NCBI GenBank assembly: GCA_036741355.1
Contig: DAINSK010000005.1
Location: 76,015-140,014, forward strand
Direction of reading: 5' to 3'
Source: JBBRGK01 sp036741355
Lineage (GTDB): Bacteria; Chloroflexota; Dehalococcoidia; CAUJGQ01
DNA: 64,000 nt
The notes below the pieces were generated by a model. It had not been told where the DNA came from. It saw only the letters and a list, made by a program, of their open reading frames with translations, and made no database searches. Of the stretch, positions 36,651 to 42,913 are shown piece after piece (position 1 is the first letter of the stretch; the number at the start of each line of letters is the position of its first letter). A program made the translations under genes and the position numbers.

Positions 36651-36839
36651 CTATTCGCTTGGTCCGCTGATGTCAGGCAAGACACCTTCGACGATGGCAC
36701 CAATGCCGGGGAAGAGCGCCGCGATAATGAACCCCTCAAGCAGCGGTCGCCCCTTCTGCATGGCGACATACGCGCCCAGTAGTCCGCTTACAACGAGAAC
36801 CGCGATGGCGAGCACGTACACGCTATTGCCGTCAACCAA
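36651..36839 (-). CDS. Small membrane protein
   Basis: A protein of about 62 residues with two hydrophobic segments (VYVLAIAVLVVSGLLGAYVA and GFIIAALFPGIGAIVEGVLP) separated by a short basic loop, MQKGRPL. Start TTG 36839 is preferred because GGGAGG lies seven bases upstream; GTG 36872 is the longer alternative. It lies about 320 bases upstream of the MauE-thioredoxin gene on the same strand. I recognise no family. Confidence 0.62.
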   Translation of the reverse strand: MVDGNSVYVLAIAVLVVSGLLGAYVAMQKGRPLLEGFIIAALFPGIGAIVEGVLPDISGPSE

Positions 36840-36960
36840 GATGGCACCTCCCAAGCTACTCACAGTATGCACCGGGTCAACGTGGGCAGGATTCTGGTAG
36901 CGGTGTGCTTACACGACTCCTTCGCTTCCGGTGCTACAGTGATCGCCGGGGGTGGCTCAT

Positions 36961-37167
36961 ATGCCCTTGTGGTATTACAACGCGTCGAATATGTCCCACG
37001 TTGAGACTTATACCAATGAGAAAAAGATGCGGCGCGATGTTGAGAACGCCGCGAAGCATGGTTGGGTGCCACAGACTTCAGCCGGCACTGCTGGACACGT
37101 TCACTTGGGGCGCAAGATTGGGGCCGGTCTTCTCTTTGGACCGGCTGGGCTTCTATTCGGTGGGTGA
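36961..37167 (+). CDS. Small hypothetical protein upstream of SHOCT gene
   Basis: A 68-residue protein beginning MPLWYYNASNMSHVETYTNE. It has a polar, basic first half and a Gly-rich hydrophobic end (IGAGLLFGPAGLLFGG) that could touch the membrane. The ATG at 36961 has GGGGGTGG just upstream. It lies 12 bases before the SHOCT-domain gene; small glycine-rich proteins paired with SHOCT domains are common in bacteria. I infer cotranscription. Confidence 0.65.
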   Translation: MPLWYYNASNMSHVETYTNEKKMRRDVENAAKHGWVPQTSAGTAGHVHLGRKIGAGLLFGPAGLLFGG

Positions 37168-37179
37168 TCCAAGGACAAG

Positions 37180-37563
37180 ATGACGATTACGTTTGTGAGG
37201 CCGCCAAAACCGGCAGCGTTGAATCAGCAGCCAGCGAAGCCGGAGCCGGCTCCGGCCACTGAACCGCGAACCATCGCCAATGAGCTCACCAAGCTTGCCG
37301 ACCTCCGAGACCGGAAAGTACTGAGCTCGGATGAGTTCGAGGCCATGAAAACGGAGGCCCTGGCCCACCGGATGCCGGTAACGCAAGAAACCCTCTCCAT
37401 TGTAGAGGCGGCCAATCGCCTCTCGATTGCGTCAACGACATTGATGAGTTGGATCGAAAAGGCGCGTGCAGATGGCCCGAACGGCGGCGTTGTCCGCCGC
37501 AAGCGCTATCCCGACCTCATCATTACGTGGGACAGCAATGAACTGCGCGTTCTGCCGTGGTGA
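37180..37563 (+). CDS. SHOCT-domain protein with C-terminal HTH-like region
   Basis: A 127-residue protein. After a Pro-rich start, residues 30-62 (IANELTKLADLRDRKVLSSD, then EFEAMKTEAL) form a SHOCT domain, a short oligomerisation motif. The second half (TLSIVEAANRLSIASTTLMS, then WIEKARADG) looks like a helix-turn-helix. AAGGA precedes the ATG. It is cotranscribed with the small glycine-rich protein before it. SHOCT proteins are usually regulators or membrane-linked adaptors. Confidence 0.75.
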   Translation: MTITFVRPPKPAALNQQPAKPEPAPATEPRTIANELTKLADLRDRKVLSSDEFEAMKTEALAHRMPVTQETLSIVEAANRLSIASTTLMSWIEKARADGPNGGVVRRKRYPDLIITWDSNELRVLPW

Positions 37564-37571
37564 CCCCCGCT

Positions 37572-38113
37572 ATGCGCCGCGCCTTCATCCTGCCCGCTGC
37601 CGCCCTATGCCTCTTCATCGGTTGCAGTTCGAGTAACGGCAACGCCCCCCAAAGCCGTCCGCGGGTGTGGGCGGCGGTAGTTCTTCAGTAGCCGCCGGCC
37701 TCGGCTACCCACCGGAAGGGTTCGCTTCGACTCTAGGCGCACCAAATGACCACAGCGACCTGAAGAACGGCGTTCTCCACTTTCGCCGGTGTGCAAGCAA
37801 GAACCTGGACGAATTCATTGTCACCTTCATCGGTGGCCGAGCAGTTGTCGTCTCGCATCAGTCGTGTGGCGGACCGCCAACCGATGCCAGCCGCATATCA
37901 GAGGCCAAGCCTTTCCTTCCCTCAGACAGCGTGGACAGAGGTTCGGTTTTGATCCCCATAACGGGCGAGCGGGGTAGGCGATTTAGCAGCAGTACGCTTG
38001 CCGCGGCAGTGCCGAGCTTTGATACCTGCAATGGCCCGCCTCCAGCGGCAGGCACCGCGACGCTCGTTTACACCGCACGGGGGTGGGATCTTGCTGTCGG
38101 GAATGGCTGTTAA
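37572..38113 (+). pseudogene. Frameshifted lipoprotein gene
   Basis: The first frame starts MRRAFILPAAALCLFIGCSS with a lipobox-like FIGC, but stops after 39 codons. A second frame, shifted by one base, begins within the same Ser/Gly-rich linker (VGGGSSSVAAGLGYPPEGFA) and runs to 38113 with a coherent secreted domain (VLHFRRCASKNLDEFIVTFI, SFDTCNGPPPAAGT). A run of six C bases at about 37646 is a likely site of the lost base. This is either a recent frameshift mutation or a sequencing indel. The second frame contains copy 2 of the 36-base repeat. Confidence 0.75.
37712..37747. repeat. 36-bp repeat, copy 2
   Basis: One mismatch to the copy at 32325-32360, in the same orientation. Here it codes for PEGFASTLGAPN within the frameshifted lipoprotein. 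Confidence 0.6.
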
Positions 38114-38117
38114 GTTC

Positions 38118-38215
38118 ATTGAAGGAGGCACCTCGCCATGCGCCGTTTCAGCATCGGGCGCGCTCTTCTTCATTGGCGCCTCGGTTGGCCTCCACCCTTC
38201 GGCTCACGCCGTCCC
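38118..38215 (+). pseudogene. Second orphan signal-peptide relic
   Basis: GAAGGAGGCACCTCGCC leads to an ATG at 38138 and the same GCGCTCTTCTTCATTGGCGC block found at 36576. A one-base shift turns it into ALFFIGASVGLHPSAHAVPR, a complete signal-peptide end with AHA cleavage. The annotated frame from the ATG misses that frame, and no mature domain follows because the DNA is then occupied by the leftward gene. Confidence 0.55.
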
Positions 38216-38983
38216 CCGGCCTTCCCCGTTGCTCAACACAATGGGGACGCCGTGCCTCGATGCATCAATCGCCTGGCGACCTACCTCTTGCAGCATGGTA
38301 ACCAGTGTGACCGGAAACAACGGCTGCACCGTCTCGCTTGCTCCTATCCGTATTCCTGATGCAAGCACCGCGTGTTGTGAGAGCGGCGAGCCGTAGACCG
38401 TGATGCGCGGCCTTGCCTCGGGCTGACTACGAAGAATGGCAGTCAGTCTGTCAGAGATATAACTTGCCTCGTATGGGAAGGAAAGGAGTTGGGGTGCCAA
38501 GTTTTTCAGCGCAGTGGACGCCTTGCCATAAACTATCGTTCTTCTGCGGTTCTTTACCCTAGTGAAGCTTGCGCCTATATCATCGAGCATCGCCGTCACC
38601 AGTTCACGAGCCGTCTGCTCGGACGGCACTACCATTCGAAGGGTATCGAGACCGTCCGCTGTCTCGACCTCGAACACCGCCACGAATCCGTCGCCGAGCA
38701 AATTCTGCCTCGTGGTACCAGAAGACGTTAGCGAGACCTGAGAAGTGCCGGAGAGGCCAAGTCTGCCAACACCCAAGCCGACACCACCAACACGCCCACC
38801 TACTCCCCAGCCGTGAAAGCCGAGGTCGTGCGAAAGCCATCCGGTGATGCTCGCGACGGTATTTTCGTCGAAGTGCCGGCTCACCTCTGCGAGTCGAAGA
38901 CCATCATAAGTATGGATAGGTTCGCTTATCGTGAGAGATGATGGGCCACGACCAAGGAACGACTTGAAGCCGTCGCCGAGCAC
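38204..38983 (-). CDS. Membrane-anchored hypothetical protein (start uncertain)
   Basis: A 259-residue frame from GTG 38983. The same frame is open upstream to about 39094 and encodes a perfect membrane anchor (VGTIFFIVFAVIVVIVVITI) followed by YVERSN, but no standard start codon precedes it. An ATC at 39085 sits eight bases after AAAGGGA, so the start may be non-standard or an ATG lost by mutation. The soluble part has a Gly-rich stretch (GWGVGGRVGGVGLGVGRLGL) and a region resembling DUF4230-like proteins (FEVETADGLDTLRMVVPSEQ). Function unknown. Confidence 0.65.
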   Translation of the reverse strand: MLGDGFKSFLGRGPSSLTISEPIHTYDGLRLAEVSRHFDENTVASITGWLSHDLGFHGWGVGGRVGGVGLGVGRLGLSGTSQVSLTSSGTTRQNLLGDGFVAVFEVETADGLDTLRMVVPSEQTARELVTAMLDDIGASFTRVKNRRRTIVYGKASTALKNLAPQLLSFPYEASYISDRLTAILRSQPEARPRITVYGSPLSQHAVLASGIRIGASETVQPLFPVTLVTMLQEVGRQAIDASRHGVPIVLSNGEGRGTA

Positions 38984-39164
38984 GTTTGCGGCTGCAGTGT
39001 CGCGATTGCTCCGCTCTACATATATCGTGATAACAACGATAACAACGATAACGGCGAAAACGATAAAGAATATCGTACCTACGATGACTTTGTCCCTTTA
39101 CTAATTGCAGAGCTCTTGTCAAATCCTGTGGAAAAGCCCTTCCAGCTCCTGCCGCTAATTTAGG

Positions 39165-39302
39165 CTGCCCTCGAAACTCCGTGCCCGCCAATACCAGGCG
39201 CATCAGGTTCTCGCCGCCATTCTGCGTGCGCCAGTTTGAGCTTAGCCGCTCGATCAGCTTGAACACAAGGTACAACGCGTTCTGACGGGCCTGCAGACCC
39301 AC
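39165..39302 (-). pseudogene. IS256-like (Mutator) transposase C-terminal remnant
   Basis: Read leftward the frame gives GLQARQNALYLVFKLIERLS followed by WRTQNGGENLMRLVLAGTEF. This resembles the C terminus of Mutator-type transposases, where xRQxALxxVFKL...WRxLNG...L...L.G..F is typical. The catalytic DDE domain is absent. It overlaps the 3' end of the following small gene, whose last residues are probably derived from it. Confidence 0.5.
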
Positions 39303-39673
39303 TGTTCAAATCGCGCGGCCGTCTCCAGCACGCTCGCCACGTCGCCGATGGCGCGCCCGCCGCTGCTCAGTAGAGCGATGGCTGAATTTATCGCGGCCAT
39401 GCGCGTGATCGCCGTCTCGCGGTCGGGCCGGGTGCCCGTTGTTACCGATTCGTTCCCCACGTATTTGCCAATTGGGGAAACGGTCTCCGCCGTCCGCACG
39501 AAACCCGACTTATCCAGCCCGACGCGCACGTGGGCGCCTCTCTCCGGGGCGGCAACGCCGGCGGCAAACTTCGAGATATTCAGCCAGCCGTCGTGACCCT
39601 CAAGCTGAAAGCCCTTAACGTTGGAGCAGGTTACCACGCCGGCGAGCTGCTCAGCGATGCGATCCTGCGCCAT
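39254..39673 (-). CDS. Small island protein, paralogue 2
   Basis: A 139-residue paralogue of the protein at 31246-31626: GFQLEGHDGWLNISKFAAGV, AHVRVGLDKSGFVRTAETV, then ETAITRMAAINSAIALLSSG. The last dozen residues (CRPVRTRCTLCSS) replace the normal end and come from the transposase remnant, so the C terminus is altered. GGAGGTGAG precedes the ATG, which overlaps by one base the stop of a small zinc-ribbon gene. The N-terminal half probably forms an OB-like barrel. Confidence 0.72.
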   Translation of the reverse strand: MAQDRIAEQLAGVVTCSNVKGFQLEGHDGWLNISKFAAGVAAPERGAHVRVGLDKSGFVRTAETVSPIGKYVGNESVTTGTRPDRETAITRMAAINSAIALLSSGGRAIGDVASVLETAARFEQWVCRPVRTRCTLCSS

Positions 39674-39849
39674 CACCTCACCTCCGGAGTGAAGCAGGCT
39701 GGGCAGAGCGCCAGGTCAGCGCCCTTGTCCCAACCGTTCGCGTAGACCGCAACATCGGCGCCGGCACGACCACACCAGAGGCACGGGCCTGTTGCGCTGC
39801 AGCGGCGTGGTAGCAGTGGCCGTAGTGCTGCCGCGCGAGGCCGGTGCAC
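39673..39849 (-). CDS. Small zinc-ribbon protein coupled to paralogue 2
   Basis: A 58-residue protein with two C-x2-C pairs (GPCLWCGRAGADVAVY and ALCPACFTPEV), enough for one zinc ribbon, and a basic N terminus. Its TGA overlaps the ATG of the downstream paralogue, a sign of translational coupling. The GTG at 39849 is the likely start but its ribosome site is weak. Its small size makes it easy to miss. Confidence 0.55.
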   Translation of the reverse strand: MHRPRAAALRPLLPRRCSATGPCLWCGRAGADVAVYANGWDKGADLALCPACFTPEVR

Positions 39850-40237
39850 GACACCGGCGACACGCGGACCGTGTAGAATGCTGGACCGTTCCGTATAAGC
39901 AGTACTACAACATTCCTTCCGACCCCAAAGCCGCTAGATCAAGCTGCAGTTCCGAGGATTACTTCAACGGAGTAGGACCCTTGCTCCGAAGCGGAGCCTG
40001 GCGGGCGTATGGTCGTCGATGTAATGAATATTTGCTCGTTTGCTCGCGAACACGTCTCGCGGAAGCGATGTGCATCTGCCCTTTCTACTCATGGGCCGGT
40101 TTCGGGAGCCATCCGGACTGCCCCCTTTCTTATAGGCTCGTTCCATGCGTTTCTGTACTTGAATATCAGTATGATGCTGGCTGTTGATATTGTAAGCTAT
40201 ATGTATCTATGGTATACTGTTCGCGGAGGTGAACGGC
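39850..40237. other. Gap upstream of the integration operon
   Basis: No convincing gene. The part from 40150 to 40225 is AT-rich (GTATACTGTTCG near the end) and probably carries the promoter for the excisionase-integrase operon. Confidence 0.45.
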
Positions 40238-40438
40238 ATGGTTGACGAGCCACACTTGACGGTCAGGCAGGCAGCTGAGCGGCTACAGGTCACTGAGGCA
40301 ACGGTCAGACGGTGGCTGCGCACGGGTCAGATGCGCGGCACATATCTATCCGATCGGGCTGGTTGGCGCATACCAGCATCGGAGGTGCGCCGCGTACTCG
40401 CAGAGGGCTTAACAGCCACTGCAAAGGTGAGTGAATAA
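40238..40438 (+). CDS. Excisionase-like HTH protein of the integration operon
   Basis: A 66-residue winged-helix protein: LTVRQAAERLQVTEATVRRW, then LRTGQMRGTYLSDRAGWRIP. It is of the HTH_17 excisionase class and a close relative of the protein at 32447-32719. GGAGGTGA lies directly before the ATG at 40238. It is followed with a one-base gap by a 49-codon ORF and then the integrase, so it is the best candidate for the recombination directionality factor. Confidence 0.88.
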   Translation: MVDEPHLTVRQAAERLQVTEATVRRWLRTGQMRGTYLSDRAGWRIPASEVRRVLAEGLTATAKVSE

Positions 40439-40439
40439 C

Positions 40440-40589
40440 ATGCCACGTCTTCGAGGAAACGGCGACGGAACAGTAACGAAGCGCACCGCTGCGGCGGATG
40501 TGCGTTGGCAAATGGCGATCTACGACGAGAACGGAAAGGGTGCGTATTGCCGTAGGAAGAGGGAGCTAAGCAGGGAGCGGAGATACTAA
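40440..40589 (+). CDS. Stand-alone arm-binding-domain-like peptide
   Basis: A 49-residue basic ORF: MPRLRGNGDGTVTKRTAAAD followed by VRWQMAIYDENGKGAYC and an Arg-rich tail. The first 30 residues parallel the N terminus of the integrase just downstream (RGNGEGSIVKRSDGYWLARL), which is the AP2-like arm-site-binding domain of tyrosine recombinases. It starts one base after the excisionase stop and ends two bases before the integrase ATG. It is either an independent arm-site competitor or accessory factor, or the remnant of a second integrase. Confidence 0.65.
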   Translation: MPRLRGNGDGTVTKRTAAADVRWQMAIYDENGKGAYCRRKRELSRERRY

Positions 40590-40591
40590 TT

Positions 40592-41719
40592 ATGTCGAAG
40601 CGCGGCAACGGCGAGGGATCTATAGTCAAGCGGAGCGATGGTTATTGGTTAGCACGGCTGACGCTGCCCAACGGCAAGCGGCGGGCGCTGTACGGCAAGA
40701 CGCGGCAGGAAGCTAACGCAAAGCTCGTTAAGGCGCAGCGCGAAGCACAACAGGGCGTGCAGCTTCCCGCTGGAAGGGGAGAAACGCTCGCCCAGTTCCT
40801 TGATCGCTACTTCACGGATGTGGCGCCAGTCGATAACCGGCCTGCGACGGTGAAGCACTACCGCATGGACGTACGTCTGTACATCGTGCCTGCGCTTGGG
40901 AAATATCGGCTGCGCGATGTCACGGTGCAACGGATCCAGGGGATGTTGAACGGTCTCCGCGATCGTGGGTTAGGTGCGGCGACCATCGAACATTGTCGGG
41001 CAACGCTGCGCGTGGCTCTTCAGCATGCACTCAAGGAAGGGCTCATCGTTCAGAATCCAGCCATGCTGGTGCGTGTGTCGAAGGTTAAGAGCCCACGAGT
41101 CACAGCGCTTACCCCATCTCATGCCCGTGCCATCATGGCAGCCTTCGAGGGACATTGGTTAGAGCAACTCGTGACGGTGAGCTTGGCGACGGGGCTACGA
41201 CAGGGAGAGTTGCTGGGCCTCGGCTGGGACGATGTAGACCTAGACGGGGGTACGCTGTCCGTGCAGCGCCAGCTACAACGCACGGACGTTGCCTATATAC
41301 TCGCGCCCCTGAAGACAGAGCGCAGTCAACGCACGCTCGTCCTGCCACCATTGGCCGTGGATAGTCTACGGAGCCGCGGGACTCGGCAAAATGCCGATAG
41401 GTTGCATCTGGGCGCGTGCTGGAAGGATACGGGCCGCATCTTCACCACGGCAACCGGTGAATACCTCAACGGCTCAACCGTCTCCCATACCTTTCAGAAG
41501 CGACTGAAGGCGGCAGGCTTACCGCCTCTCAAGTGGCATGGTCTGCGCCACGGCTGCGCCTCGCTGATGATCGCCGAAGGTAAGGACACGCGACGCATCA
41601 TGGAGCAGTTGGGGCACAGTCAGATCAGCGTCACGGCCAACACCTACAGCCATATCAGTGCCGAACTCATGCGCGACACAGCAAGCGCCCTGCAACGCGC
41701 CCTGACGGGGATGGCCTGA
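40592..41719 (+). CDS. int: Tyrosine recombinase/integrase of the island
   Basis: A 375-residue phage-type integrase. Residues 1-50 form the AP2-like arm-binding domain, 65-155 the core-binding helices (LAQFLDRYFTDVAPVDNRPA), and the catalytic domain carries R203 (GLRQGELLGL), K241, H316 and R319 (KWHGLRHGC), H342 (LGHSQIS) and the nucleophile Y352 (NTYSHIS). All catalytic residues are present, so it should be active. It recombines attP with the 3' half of tRNA-Thr. It is the third gene of the operon with the excisionase-like protein and the arm-like ORF. Its stop is 92 bases from attR. Confidence 0.97.
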   Translation: MSKRGNGEGSIVKRSDGYWLARLTLPNGKRRALYGKTRQEANAKLVKAQREAQQGVQLPAGRGETLAQFLDRYFTDVAPVDNRPATVKHYRMDVRLYIVPALGKYRLRDVTVQRIQGMLNGLRDRGLGAATIEHCRATLRVALQHALKEGLIVQNPAMLVRVSKVKSPRVTALTPSHARAIMAAFEGHWLEQLVTVSLATGLRQGELLGLGWDDVDLDGGTLSVQRQLQRTDVAYILAPLKTERSQRTLVLPPLAVDSLRSRGTRQNADRLHLGACWKDTGRIFTTATGEYLNGSTVSHTFQKRLKAAGLPPLKWHGLRHGCASLMIAEGKDTRRIMEQLGHSQISVTANTYSHISAELMRDTASALQRALTGMA

Positions 41720-41732
41720 CCTCTCGCCCGCG

Positions 41733-41752
41733 TTGGTACAGAGATTGGTACA
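41733..41752. promoter_or_regulatory. Integrase arm-type site repeats, right end
   Basis: TTGGTACA occurs at 41733-41740 in the form GTTGGTACA and again at 41745-41752, a 12-base period identical to the first pair at the left end. Both lie between the integrase stop and attR. Confidence 0.62.
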
Positions 41753-41772
41753 TTTACTGCGGATCCAAAGTT

Positions 41773-41799
41773 AAATCCCCGCCAAATGGCAGGGATTTA
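41773..41799. terminator. Hairpin between integrase and tRNA-Thr
   Basis: The arms AAATCCC and GGGATTT enclose a 12-base loop. It lies between the convergent integrase and tRNA genes and may end transcription from either side. Confidence 0.5.
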
Positions 41800-41810
41800 C
41801 GCATCGACCC

Positions 41811-41858
41811 TGGAGCCGAAGAAGGGACTCGAACCCCCGACCCGCTCATTACGAATGA
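41811..41858. repeat. attR: 48-bp direct repeat in tRNA-Thr
   Basis: Identical to attL (16297-16344), spanning the CCA end to the anticodon arm of the intact tRNA-Thr. The match ends at 41859. Confidence 0.95.
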
Positions 41859-41886
41859 GCTGCTCTACCAACTGAGCTACTTCGGC
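41811..41886 (-). tRNA. tRNA-Thr (anticodon CGU)
   Basis: A 76-base tRNA including encoded CCA. The acceptor strands GCCGAAG and CTTCGGC pair perfectly, the D arm has AGCTCAGTTGGTAGAGC, the anticodon arm CTCATTCGTAATGAG gives loop TTCGTAA with anticodon CGU, and the T arm is CGGGGGTTCGAGTCCCTTC-like. It decodes ACG. The island sits directly after its 3' end, and the recombination preserved a complete gene on this side. Confidence 0.97.
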
Positions 41887-42124
41887 GTGTGCCGGGATAC
41901 GACGCCTGCTAATTATCTCGCGGACGTTCAAAAGCCGTCAAGGCAATTCCGGTCGGCGGGTCGGAGCCCGGAGGGCGGGCTCGGCGAGCGCCATGCCGCA
42001 AGAGCCCCGGGAGGCAAGCACGAAACGGCGGACTAGCCGGACCGCCGCCGACCGTTTGCCGTTTGCCCCGCGAAAGCGTTACCGTCTGGTCGGAGTCGCC
42101 GCGGAATCGCGGCCGGGAGGGACC

Positions 42125-42616
42125 ATGGACGCATATTCGGCAATTCGAACCAAGCGCGACACGCGCGCCTACAGCGACAGGCCTGTTCCGGAAGACGTTG
42201 CGCAGCGCATCATCCAGGCCGGCCGCATGGCGGGCAGCTCGAAGAACTCGCAGCCGTGCCGCTTGGTCGTCATTCGAAAGCCGGTCCAACGCCAGGCACT
42301 ATCCGAATGTGGCGACTTCGCCAAGCACGTGCCCGCGGCGCCACTGGTCATCGCCGTCATCCTGCTGCCCGGCGGTGGCGCCTTCGACGCCGGACGCGTC
42401 GCTCAGAACATGATGGTTGCCGCCTGGGCGGAGGGCATTACCTCCTGCCCGACGTCGATGCACCACCAGGACTGCGCCCGCAAGGTGATCGGTCTTCCCG
42501 ACGACCACCAGGTGCAAATTGTGCTGCCCTTCGGCTATCCGGTCGAAGATGCCGCGCGCCGCGAGAGCCGTCAGCGCCTGCCGCTCGACGACTTCGTGCA
42601 CGACGAGCGCTGGTGA
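42125..42616 (+). CDS. Nitroreductase family protein
   Basis: A 163-residue FMN-dependent nitroreductase-like protein: MDAYSAIRTKRDTRAYSDRP, VPEDVAQRIIQAGRMAGSSK followed by NSQPCRLVVI, and AAPLVIAVILLP. The ending VLPFGYPVED is the usual close of the family. It is shorter than typical members (about 200 residues), with a compact middle. GGGAGG immediately precedes the ATG at 42125, so an earlier in-frame codon is rejected. It likely reduces nitro compounds or related oxidised substrates with NAD(P)H. It is the first gene after the tRNA. Confidence 0.88.
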   Translation: MDAYSAIRTKRDTRAYSDRPVPEDVAQRIIQAGRMAGSSKNSQPCRLVVIRKPVQRQALSECGDFAKHVPAAPLVIAVILLPGGGAFDAGRVAQNMMVAAWAEGITSCPTSMHHQDCARKVIGLPDDHQVQIVLPFGYPVEDAARRESRQRLPLDDFVHDERW

Positions 42617-42660
42617 GGTTAGGCCCTATCGCCGCACGGCGTGTTGTTACCCGAGCCAGA

Positions 42661-42704
42661 CCGCCCGGCGACCAAGGTCGTGACAAGCGGACCCGCCCGG
42701 CAAG
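42661..42704. repeat. Partial copy of the palindromic repeat
   Basis: The left arm CCGCCCGGCGACCAAGGTCG of the family is present, followed by a shorter degenerate CCCGCCCGGCAAGCG. The right half is missing. Confidence 0.55.
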
Positions 42705-42724
42705 CGATGTGTGTGGAGCGGACC

Positions 42725-42861
42725 CGCCCGGCGACTAAAGTCGCGGGCTCATATAACAAAGTCCGCCTCCGCGGACTGGTAGTTCGCATCTCCGCCAGCA
42801 GGTGCCGCAACCGGCGGCGGCCGGTTTCGTTGCATAAGCCTGCGGTTTTAACCGCCGGGCG
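42725..42861. repeat. Dispersed palindromic repeat, copy B
   Basis: 137 bases with inverted ends CGCCCGGCGACTAAAGTCGC and its near complement ending CCGCCGGGCG. Inner blocks AAGTCCGCC / GCGGACT and CGGCGGCCGG match copies A and C. Extra bases around TAGTTCGCATCTCCGCC distinguish this copy. Confidence 0.85.
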
Positions 42862-42913
42862 ATGCCCCGAGACGCTCAACGGGCCACCATTGCTAGTGTC
42901 GCACCGCCGCCAC

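Larger units (their letters stand above)
16297..41858. mobile_element. 25.5-kb integrative element in tRNA-Thr(CGU)
   Basis: The element is delimited by identical 48-base repeats, one inside the intact tRNA-Thr and one as a lone 3' half. A tyrosine recombinase gene lies about 90 bases from attR. Repeated TTGGTACA motifs sit inside both ends. Internal genes include excisionase-type HTH proteins, a primase-polymerase-like replication protein, an ArdC-like antirestriction protein, and many secreted proteins as cargo. No relaxase, type IV secretion, capsid or terminase large subunit is recognisable, so it looks like a mobilisable or satellite-type genomic island rather than a full ICE or prophage. 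Base composition is patchier than in the flanks. Confidence 0.93.

Noticed and set aside
39030..39060. Tandem GTTATCGTT repeats as a possible CRISPR or iteron array
   Set aside because: Only about three short units, fully explained by the Val/Ile-rich membrane helix they encode; no spacers.
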